NCBI GenBank assembly: GCA_029237735.1 | Contig: JAQZBU010000033.1 | Location: 1 to 42,821, forward strand | Length of the DNA: 42,821 nucleotides | Direction: 5' to 3' | From: Ramlibacter sp. | GTDB taxonomy: Bacteria; Pseudomonadota; Gammaproteobacteria; Burkholderiales; Burkholderiaceae_C | In this document: positions 36,717-42,821 of the stretch, piece by piece | How positions within the stretch are numbered: the stretch's first letter is position 1 | Layout: every line of letters starts with the position of its first letter | The notes under the pieces: generated by a model | What the model saw: the letters and a program-made list of their open reading frames with translations, nothing else | Database searches by the model: none | What the model was told of the DNA's origin: nothing | Translations under genes and position numbers: made by a program

Positions 36717-38310
36717 AAACAAATCCTCTTCGCCAATTCCGCAGTATCAAGCGCCGACGACGGTGCAACCCGCAAGAGGCGAAAAGGTAAACCAGTCGTC
36801 TTCGTATATTGAACTGACCATCACGCCGACCGAAGGTGATGAGGAGCAGCGACTGCTGACGCGACAGACGTCGCCGCTGAGTGCACCGGATAGCGCCCCT
36901 GTGACCTTCCATGGGGCTGGAGCCATCATCAACGGACCGGGGCTGGTCATGGTGGACTTCAACTACCTGCCCTCGGATGTGCAGGCAATCGTACTGAGCT
37001 ACCTTAACCTGTCTCCGCTGAACTGCGCTGAAACGATGGGTCCGGACGCTGGCACTTTCTTGCATTTCTTCAAGCAAGACGGCGAGTACAGTGTTCAGTT
37101 AAATCCCCTATTTGCGGAGATCAGAAGTATTGGAAACATTCCCGATGAGGAGATGCTTGCGAAGGCACAGGCGGATCTCAATAAGGCAAAAGGCAAGGTT
37201 GACTTATCGCCTTGGCGATCGTGCGGCCAATTTTTCTGCTTCCGGCAGGTTGTCCTTGGTGTCGCTGGCGTGGGGGGCACTGCAATCTCCATAGGATGGA
37301 TGGCAGGAATCGTTCACGATCAGACTGGCGCGGCTGGGGGCGGGCTCGCAGGTACTAGTTTGGGATTGGCCTTGCTGGACTATTTGCGACAGTCGAGGTG
37401 CTGCCTGGGTATCCGGCAACAGCAAGCGACGCGCGCGGTGGAGGCCGCGCAGGGCAAGCTCAACGACCTGGAAACGGCTTACGATCGACTACCAGACGCA
37501 TTGATGCGCGTGGATGACCAGTCATCAAGAGAATTCAGGGCGCCTGAAGTTAAATTTCTTCCCACCACCGCTCCCTTTAACCGTGGCAGCACGCTTGAAA
37601 AATGGGCTTTCAGACAAACTTACGTTATGACGAAGGAGGGCCTCTGCAAAGGCCTTTGCTTTGCAGCGTACGATCCGTCAAAGCTTCGCCCCTCAACGGC
37701 TGCTACATTGTCGCCAATTCAAATGCAGCTTCTCGGGGCGCTTAACCAAGACCGTCACATAACCCGCGAAGAGCTCGAGAAAGTGTTCGCCGCGGGGCCG
37801 GGTGTTACAGGACTAGTTGGGCCGACAAATGAGAAAGAACTTGAGATGGATCTCGATCATCAGCTCCGCGGGATGGAAGATATATTTCTAAAGTTGGGCG
37901 TCACACTGGCCCATCACCCCGACAACCAAGTCTTCGCCCTGTTCCCGATTGACGCCTTCCCCGATGGGGGCGCGCGCCACGGCGTGTTTGACGAATCAGG
38001 GAGCAGTTCGGAAACCAAGATCGCGGTGGAAATTCACTCTGGCAGCGCCGAATCGCTTCGTGGCTTACAACCTGCGACATCTTTATGGTACCAAGCGCTT
38101 CTTGAAGAATTATTCAACCACGCGGCAGGCATGGCCGACGTCTCCGAGCTGATGGAGCATGGCCGCATGGATCTCGACGGAGTAGCCGTTTTGCTCGAGG
38201 CCGAGGGCAGCCGCCTGCTGGTGCATGTGGGGACCGAAGCGATTCCGGTGAGCCAGACGCTGACAGGGGCCGAGCTGTGGCAGACCATTGTCGCCGCCGC
38301 GATGCGCTAG
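36703..38310 (+). CDS. Putative type III effector with F-box-like and CesT-like parts
   Basis: A 535-residue protein with a TTG start and an AGGAG site eight bases upstream, overlapping its chaperone gene. Residues 1-80 are Ser/Pro/Gln-rich and lack a Sec signal. 'YLPSDVQAIVLSYLNLSPLNC' (88-108) resembles an F-box helix pair. Two hydrophobic stretches follow at about 183-204 and 210-229 ('VVLGVAGVGGTAISIGWMAGIV' being the first). Residues 460-535 ('YQALLEELFNHAAGMADVSELMEHGRMDLDGVAVLLEAEG...') copy the N-terminal part of the chaperone, then jump to its C-terminal helix, omitting about 35 central residues. Base composition is lower in GC than its neighbours. No known effector family is recognised. 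Confidence 0.6.
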   Translation: MPGIENKSSSPIPQYQAPTTVQPARGEKVNQSSSYIELTITPTEGDEEQRLLTRQTSPLSAPDSAPVTFHGAGAIINGPGLVMVDFNYLPSDVQAIVLSYLNLSPLNCAETMGPDAGTFLHFFKQDGEYSVQLNPLFAEIRSIGNIPDEEMLAKAQADLNKAKGKVDLSPWRSCGQFFCFRQVVLGVAGVGGTAISIGWMAGIVHDQTGAAGGGLAGTSLGLALLDYLRQSRCCLGIRQQQATRAVEAAQGKLNDLETAYDRLPDALMRVDDQSSREFRAPEVKFLPTTAPFNRGSTLEKWAFRQTYVMTKEGLCKGLCFAAYDPSKLRPSTAATLSPIQMQLLGALNQDRHITREELEKVFAAGPGVTGLVGPTNEKELEMDLDHQLRGMEDIFLKLGVTLAHHPDNQVFALFPIDAFPDGGARHGVFDESGSSSETKIAVEIHSGSAESLRGLQPATSLWYQALLEELFNHAAGMADVSELMEHGRMDLDGVAVLLEAEGSRLLVHVGTEAIPVSQTLTGAELWQTIVAAAMR

Positions 38311-38354
38311 ACGTCGTGAAGGTCAGCGTAACGAACGTGCTGCTGGAGCACGCG

Positions 38355-38382
38355 AGAACCAATTCACGCTTAGCGTTACTTA
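38355..38382 (+). promoter_or_regulatory. hrp-box-like promoter of chaperone cassette 2
   Basis: AGAACC (38355-38360), 15 bases, then TTACTTA (38376-38382). It shares GAACC-N15-TTACTYA with the box at 36223. It ends 31 bases before the chaperone ATG, the same as in cassette 1. Confidence 0.6.
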
Positions 38383-38413
38383 CCACGGGTCAACCACAAC
38401 AAGGGAGTAAATC

Positions 38414-38866
38414 ATGACGTCCGAACAATACCAATCACTTCTGAACGAGCTGGCCCGCGTGGGCGGCCTTGCGGACCCCTCGCCGTTGCTGGACCACGGC
38501 CGCGTGAAGGTCGGCGAGGTGAATGTGTTGCTGGAGCACGAACCCAACTACGACGAAAACCTCCTGCAAGTGCGAATGCTGCTGGGAGGCTTCCCGCCCG
38601 AGCAGCAAGACATCACCAAAGCCCTGCTCGAGGCGAACTACACCAGCGGCTACGGCGGCGAATGCGTCTTTAGCTTGTTTCCCCAGAGCGACGACGTGGT
38701 GGTCACGATGAAGTTGCGGCTCGATTCCGCGATGTCCGCGCAGGAGTTGTGGCAGCAACTGTCCGACGTCGCGACGCATGGCGCGCGGATGTGGGAGGCG
38801 ATTGTCTCTGCGCTGCCGGCCGCGCAGAGGGCTTCGCCGATGAACTCCGTGGCCGCGCACGTCTGA
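38414..38866 (+). CDS. CesT-family-like type III secretion chaperone
   Basis: A 150-residue paralogue of the chaperone at 36282, with a GGGAG site before the ATG. The two share the first ten residues and continue in parallel: 'LLDHGRVKVGEVNVLLEHEPNYDENLLQVRMLLGGFP', 'CVFSLFPQSDDVVVTMKLRLDSAMSAQELWQQL'. A three-residue insertion ('SGYGGE') is seen before the second strand pair. The C-terminus is longer and Ala-rich. It precedes the effector-like gene at 38882 by 15 bases. A duplication of a chaperone-effector unit explains the cassette pair. Confidence 0.65.
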   Translation: MTSEQYQSLLNELARVGGLADPSPLLDHGRVKVGEVNVLLEHEPNYDENLLQVRMLLGGFPPEQQDITKALLEANYTSGYGGECVFSLFPQSDDVVVTMKLRLDSAMSAQELWQQLSDVATHGARMWEAIVSALPAAQRASPMNSVAAHV

Positions 38867-38881
38867 CGTCGGACAAGAACA

Positions 38882-39781
38882 ATGCAGCCAACAGGACCTA
38901 GCGCCGGCAGAGTAGCCGGAACCGACAGCTTCAATCGACCGCAGCAGGGGGCTCCGACCCAGGCGACGCCTGCGCAGGGGCCCATCCTGCACCTACCCCG
39001 GCAAATCGCCGTCCAGACGCCCCCGCAAGCCCCGGCGCAACTGCAGCCACCTGACCCCGAGGAGATGCAACAAGGGCCGGTGACGCAGTTCAGGCAACTT
39101 TTCCCCGACGCCAAAGCGATCGTATTGAGCTATCTTCCGGGCGGCGAGATTCGCATCTTCGTGGACCCCGCGCTTTGGGATCTGGTCAAGGACAGTCCAG
39201 CCGTCAATGCGTTCCTGCAAGCGGCGCAGCAACATGCCCAGTTTTCCGCCGCGCATGCAACGGCCGAAGCCAATCTGACGGCATCCTCCACACACGTCAG
39301 GAGTGCGTTCGCCGCACGGTTGGATGCGAATACAGCGCTCGAGCGGCTCAAACAAGCGATGGCCTGCGCAACATTACGAATGGACTCTCCCGAAGAGGAA
39401 GCTCCGGAGGATATGCGCAAGTACCGGGCCGCAAAGGCCGAATATGACGTTGCCAACGCGGTAGGCAGGAGGGCTGTCCAGGGAGAAGCCGCGGCAAAGC
39501 GAGAGCTTCAAGTCGCGTGCAGCGGCGTCGACTCGGCGCATGCCGCGATGCGGCAGCGCCTGGACGGCATCCGATGGGTTGGCAGCGACGAGTCCATGCG
39601 CGCATTGGGTTTTGTTTTCGACTATTCAGATCCGAAAGCTCCGCTCGATCCCGCCCCGGAGCCGGTCGCGCACTTGTTGCCGCAGCCGATGCTGGCGATT
39701 GACCCTCAAACCGGCCAGGCGTTTCACGTCGTCATCGACGGTGACGGCAACGTCGAATCCAAAAGAGCTGGGGGTGTTTGA
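38882..39781 (+). CDS. Putative type III effector, coiled-coil
   Basis: A 299-residue protein after the second chaperone. The first 65 residues are Pro/Gln/Ala-rich, as a secretion leader might be. 'DAKAIVLSYLPGGEIRIF' near residues 79-96 repeats the AIVLSYL motif of the 36703 protein, where it is part of an F-box-like segment. From about 115 to 240 the sequence is Ala-rich, charged and helical, probably coiled coil ('LDANTALERLKQAMA', 'MRKYRAAKAEYDVANAVGRRAVQGEAAAKREL'). No catalytic motif was found. It ends three bases before the convergent CbiX gene stop. Its function is unknown. Confidence 0.55.
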   Translation: MQPTGPSAGRVAGTDSFNRPQQGAPTQATPAQGPILHLPRQIAVQTPPQAPAQLQPPDPEEMQQGPVTQFRQLFPDAKAIVLSYLPGGEIRIFVDPALWDLVKDSPAVNAFLQAAQQHAQFSAAHATAEANLTASSTHVRSAFAARLDANTALERLKQAMACATLRMDSPEEEAPEDMRKYRAAKAEYDVANAVGRRAVQGEAAAKRELQVACSGVDSAHAAMRQRLDGIRWVGSDESMRALGFVFDYSDPKAPLDPAPEPVAHLLPQPMLAIDPQTGQAFHVVIDGDGNVESKRAGGV

Positions 39782-39784
39782 GTG

Positions 39785-40141
39785 CTACTCGCTCGCGATG
39801 CTTGCCAGCAAGTCCAGCACTCGCGGGTCTTCTCCGACCGGCATGCGCAGGTCCAGTTGCAGGTCAGGGTGGCCACGCTTCAATTCATCGACCAGCCGCG
39901 GCAGGTCGTCGCGCGCGTGGCGCCCCGCACCAAGGAACATCGGGACGACGGCAATGTGCCTCACGCCAAGCGCAACCAGTTCCTCCACTGAAGTGCGCAA
40001 GTCGGGCGTAGTCAGTTCCAGGAAAGCGCAGCGCACTGTTATGCCCTTCGCCGCGACGCGCTCGGCGACCGCGTCCATCGGCGCGCGCCACAGCGGGTCG
40101 CGCGAGCCATGGCCAAACAAAATGACGGCGTGGGCGGTCAT
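39785..40141 (-). CDS. cbiX: CbiX-type sirohydrochlorin chelatase-like protein
   Basis: A 118-residue single-domain CbiX protein, the small form. 'AVILFGHGSRDPLWRAPMDAVAERV' has the metal-binding His of the family; 'VRCAFLELTTPDLRTSVEELVALGVRHIAVVPMFLGAGRHARDDLPRLVDEL' carries the second His. It inserts cobalt or iron into sirohydrochlorin, or serves a related tetrapyrrole. The start overlaps the lptG stop by four bases on the same strand, so it is translated with lptG. Confidence 0.9.
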   Translation of the reverse strand: MTAHAVILFGHGSRDPLWRAPMDAVAERVAAKGITVRCAFLELTTPDLRTSVEELVALGVRHIAVVPMFLGAGRHARDDLPRLVDELKRGHPDLQLDLRMPVGEDPRVLDLLASIASE

Positions 40142-41241
40142 CTTCGAAGCACCAGCCAGCCAAACGCGGCCAGCGAGAACATGCTGTAGATGAGGCCCGG
40201 CGCTGCCGCCGTGAGCCACGGCCACCAGTTCTGCAGATTGCCGATATAGCCGAACACGTTGTTCAGCAAGAAGAAGCTGATGCCGATCAGGACGCCGCCG
40301 AACACATAACTCGTAATTCCGCCCGCGCGGAAATGCAGGTAGGCAAAGGGCAGGGCGAGCACGACCATCACCATGCAGCTGAGCGGGTAGAACACCTTGC
40401 GCCAGAACTCGATCTCGTAGCGCTGCGAGGTCTGGCCGTTGGCCTCGAGGTGCCGGATGTACTGGAACAGGTCGATCGTGCTCATGCGGTCGGGCTTGAG
40501 CAGGGCCACGGACACCATCTCCGGTGTGATCTCGGTGGGCCAGCGCAGCGTGGGCAACTTGACCCTCTCGACTTTCGCGATGTCGCCGCCCGAGGATGCG
40601 AATTCGCTGCGTTCCGCGTCCTCCAGCAGCCACGCGCCGTCGTCGGCGAAGCGGCCCTTGGGGGCCTGCGTGATGGATACGAGAAATCCGCGCGCATCCG
40701 ATTCGAAGATGCGCACGGCCTGCATGTTGCCATCGGGCGTGAGCGCGCCGACGTTCACGTTGTAGGTGTTGTAGGGTTGCCGCTCCTTGAGCCACGCGCC
40801 AGTCTGGCCGATGCTGATGCGCCCTTCCAGCCGCGCCTTGAGCAGCTGCGCCGTGCGGCCCGCCACTGGCGCCAGGTAGTCGCCGACGGCAAAAGTGAGC
40901 AGGGTGAACATCAGCCCCAGAGTCAGGAGCGTGCGGAGCGCGCGCCAGGGCCCGAGCCCGCTGGTGCGCAGGATCGTGTATTCGGAACTCTGGGCGAGCC
41001 GGGCCATGACGAAGATGGTGCCTATCAGGACCGCGATGGGCAGCAGCTCGTACAAGTGGCTGGGGATCAGCAGCGTCACATAGGCCAGCGCCTGGGTGAG
41101 CCGGTAGGCGCCACCGGCCTTGCCGACGTTAGGCAGGTCATCGATGAAGTCGAAGAAGAAGAACAGCGCCAGGAAGCCCACGGCCACGAACACCACGGCC
41201 GCCAGCACTTCGCGGTAGATCAGGCGGCGGATTGTCCTCAT
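40138..41241 (-). CDS. lptG: LPS export ABC permease LptG
   Basis: A 367-residue inner-membrane permease of the Lpt system, which moves lipopolysaccharide to the outer membrane with LptF and the LptB ATPase. Six helices are visible, three on each side of a periplasmic beta-jellyroll domain (about 115-270). 'TIRRLIYREVLAAVVFVAVGFLALFFFFDFIDDL' starts the protein and 'LPIAVLIGTIFVMARLAQSSEYTILRTSGL' is the coupling region. It overlaps lptF by four bases. Confidence 0.94.
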   Translation of the reverse strand: MRTIRRLIYREVLAAVVFVAVGFLALFFFFDFIDDLPNVGKAGGAYRLTQALAYVTLLIPSHLYELLPIAVLIGTIFVMARLAQSSEYTILRTSGLGPWRALRTLLTLGLMFTLLTFAVGDYLAPVAGRTAQLLKARLEGRISIGQTGAWLKERQPYNTYNVNVGALTPDGNMQAVRIFESDARGFLVSITQAPKGRFADDGAWLLEDAERSEFASSGGDIAKVERVKLPTLRWPTEITPEMVSVALLKPDRMSTIDLFQYIRHLEANGQTSQRYEIEFWRKVFYPLSCMVMVVLALPFAYLHFRAGGITSYVFGGVLIGISFFLLNNVFGYIGNLQNWWPWLTAAAPGLIYSMFSLAAFGWLVLRR

Positions 41242-42347
41242 GCGGCTCCTTCGGCGCGCACGGCGCTCCGGCGCAGGAGCTTGCGGAAGGTCCAGTTGTT
41301 GTGCTGCTTTGCCAGCCAGGCCAGCCCGACCGCCAGGACCCCGCCGTGCAGGCCCAGCAGGAACGCGCCGAACCCCGCTTGTCCGTTGCCGACCCAGCTC
41401 TGCCCGAGGTTCAGGAGGTTGTAATACACGACGAAGGCGAACAAGGCGAACACGAGGTTGCCACTGCGTCCCGCGCGCGGATTGACACTGGACACCGTGA
41501 CGGCAATCACCACGAAATTGAGCGCGGCCAGCGCCAGGCCAATGCGCCATGCCAGTTCCGCCAGGTGCAGACGAGTGGGCTCTTTCACCAGATCGAGGGT
41601 GGAGCGGGCTTTGGCCGGCGCGTCGTCGCGGGTGGCGAGCTCATTGGTGCCAACGCGGCTCGTGTATTCCTCGAACTCGCTGATCTTCAACTCGGTGTTG
41701 CCGGCCGTCCGCTCCAGCCGCTGGCCGTTGGACAGCACCAGGAACTGGCCATCGCCGATGCTGGTGATGCGGCCGCTGCGCGCAGACGTGACGGTTTCCT
41801 TGCCTCGTTCATTGGTGGAGATGAAGATGTTCTTGCCCGATTTGTTGTCCGGCGTGTCCTTGTCCAGGAAGAAGACTCGGTTGCCGCTGGCCGATTCCTG
41901 GAATTGGCCGGGCGCGACGCGCTCCAGGTCGCCGCGCTTTCCATAGCGGTCTTTCAGCTCCTGTGTTTGCTGGTTCGCCCAAGGCCAGACCACCATGGCC
42001 ATCAGACCCACCACCAGCAGCACAGGCCAGGCGAAGCGGAATAGGGGGTTCAGGAAGGCGGACAACCCCCGGCCCGCCGCGAACCAGATCACCATCTCGC
42101 TGTCGCGGTACATGCGCGAGAGGGTGCCGACGATCGAGATGAACAGGCTCAATGTGAGGATGGTGGGCAGGTAGCCCAGCACCGTGTAGCCCATCACCAT
42201 CATGACTTCCTGGGGATTGACCGAGCCACGCGTGGCCTGACCGAGGGTGCGCACGAGCGTCATGGTCATGACGATCGTCACCAGCACCACCAGGGTCGCG
42301 CCGAAACTGCGGGCAAGCTCCTTGCGCAGGGAGGAATGGAATAACAT
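41238..42347 (-). CDS. lptF: LPS export ABC permease LptF
   Basis: A 369-residue permease, partner of LptG. 'MLFHSSLRKELARSFGATLVVLVTIVMTMTLVRTLG' begins the first helix; 'YLPTILTLSLFISIVGTLSRMYRDSEMVIWFAAGRG' is the LptF coupling segment. The periplasmic domain (about 120-260) contains 'ERVAPGQFQESASGNRVFFLDKD'. ATG 42347 gives the family start; the frame remains open to 42638, where it runs antisense to pepA. It is divergent from pepA with 39 bases between them, a short interval that must hold both promoters. Confidence 0.94.
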   Translation of the reverse strand: MLFHSSLRKELARSFGATLVVLVTIVMTMTLVRTLGQATRGSVNPQEVMMVMGYTVLGYLPTILTLSLFISIVGTLSRMYRDSEMVIWFAAGRGLSAFLNPLFRFAWPVLLVVGLMAMVVWPWANQQTQELKDRYGKRGDLERVAPGQFQESASGNRVFFLDKDTPDNKSGKNIFISTNERGKETVTSARSGRITSIGDGQFLVLSNGQRLERTAGNTELKISEFEEYTSRVGTNELATRDDAPAKARSTLDLVKEPTRLHLAELAWRIGLALAALNFVVIAVTVSSVNPRAGRSGNLVFALFAFVVYYNLLNLGQSWVGNGQAGFGAFLLGLHGGVLAVGLAWLAKQHNNWTFRKLLRRSAVRAEGAA

Positions 42348-42386
42348 CGGCGCGATCGTCAATAAGCGAGAGAAAAACAGCGAATT

Positions 42387-42821
42387 ATGGACTTCGAACT
42401 CAAGACCCTGGGCCTCGCAGGCGCCGCCGCGGAAAAATGTGACGCGCTGATTGTGCTCGTTGGCGAGAACTTCAAGGCCGGCAAGGACGCCCTGTCCAGC
42501 CTGGCGGCCGAGGCGCTCAAGGCACGTGACCTGGAGCCCAAGGCCGGCAAGCTGCTGCAAGCCTACCGCAGTGCGGGCGTGGCCGCCGCGCGTGTGGTGC
42601 TGGCGGGTTGCGGCGATGGCTCGCCCAAGAAGTTGCATTCCGCGGTAGCCGCGGCCGTGGGCGCATTGCGCACCTCCGGCGCCAAGCGCCTGGTGATCTG
42701 CCTGCCCGCGGATGCGAAAGAGGACGCGGTGCGCGCCGCCGTGTCGGCCACGGCCGAATCGAGTTACGTCTACGTCGCTACCAAGTCCAAGCCCGAAGGG
42801 CGCGAATTGCAGCGCGTCATC
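42387..42821 (+). CDS. pepA: Leucyl aminopeptidase, 5' part
   Basis: The first 145 residues of a leucyl aminopeptidase (M17), cut by the window end. 'MDFELKTLG' and 'CDALIVLVGENFKAGKDALSSLAAEALKARDLEPKAGKLLQAYRSAGVAAARVVLAGCG' are the N-terminal domain of the family. The metal-binding catalytic half lies beyond the window. Divergent placement beside lptFG is the usual gammaproteobacterial and betaproteobacterial gene order. Confidence 0.93.
   Translation, partial: MDFELKTLGLAGAAAEKCDALIVLVGENFKAGKDALSSLAAEALKARDLEPKAGKLLQAYRSAGVAAARVVLAGCGDGSPKKLHSAVAAAVGALRTSGAKRLVICLPADAKEDAVRAAVSATAESSYVYVATKSKPEGRELQRVI

Overview
The window is chromosomal DNA of a high-GC betaproteobacterium. Gene content (pobA, a sulfate ABC operon, Ku, LptFG, PepA, a DUF3309 protein) and a hairpin-rich repeat at 9121-9197 that I recall from Acidovorax/Variovorax-like genomes point to Burkholderiales, most likely Comamonadaceae. 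Genes are tightly packed, with no gap over 300 bases. I saw no tRNA, rRNA, CRISPR array, insertion sequence or phage gene.

Layout: (1) 1-6182 is a nitric-oxide locus: an NsrR-type operator, two DUF2249 proteins flanking a quinol NO reductase (norB/norZ), an Rrf2/NsrR regulator, a DUF59 Fe-S assembly-type protein and two NnrS-type membrane proteins, the last four translationally coupled. (2) 6257-12788 holds a PlsC/YihG-type acyltransferase, a KGG stress protein, a BON lipoprotein-like protein, Ku, a 56-residue basic protein, a crystallin/glycine-zipper protein, a CaiB-type CoA-transferase, a MaoC-like dehydratase, DUF1653 and a small HEHxH membrane protein. (3) 12897-16052 is an accessory insert: an hrp-box-like promoter, a GTG-started 819-residue protein with kinase-type motifs, and a coupled partner gene whose 3' end overlaps pobA. 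(4) 16012-22604 holds pobA/pobR, the sulfate importer sbp-cysT-cysW-cysA and dsbB. (5) 22593-27228 is a minus-strand stress operon (esterase, phosphoribosyltransferase, hydrolase) behind an ANR/FNR-like palindrome, then a glyoxalase-fold protein and argA. (6) 27343-33445 has a degenerate GGDEF membrane protein, hrpA (frameshifted, with an in-frame REP doublet), a DUF3309 protein and a Rieske protein with a damaged 5' end. (7) 33586-35708 is an aminotransferase and a CysB-like regulator. (8) 36223-39781 is a second accessory insert: two tandem cassettes, each with an hrp-box-like promoter, a CesT-like type III secretion chaperone and an effector-like gene. (9) 39785-42821 is a CbiX-type chelatase, lptG, lptF and the 5' part of pepA.

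The main discovery candidate is the combination of regions 3 and 8. Three transcription units of otherwise unrecognised genes each start with a GGAACY-like block, 15 bases and a (C/T)(C/T)ACNNA block, the layout of HrpL-dependent hrp boxes. Two units encode paralogous CesT-like chaperones with the box the same 31 bases from the start codon. The third encodes a kinase-like protein with DRHxxN and IDNDD motifs. One effector-like protein carries a condensed copy of the chaperone at its own C-terminus. No secretion apparatus is in the window, so these look like dispersed effectors of a type III system encoded elsewhere. That is inference from sequence alone.
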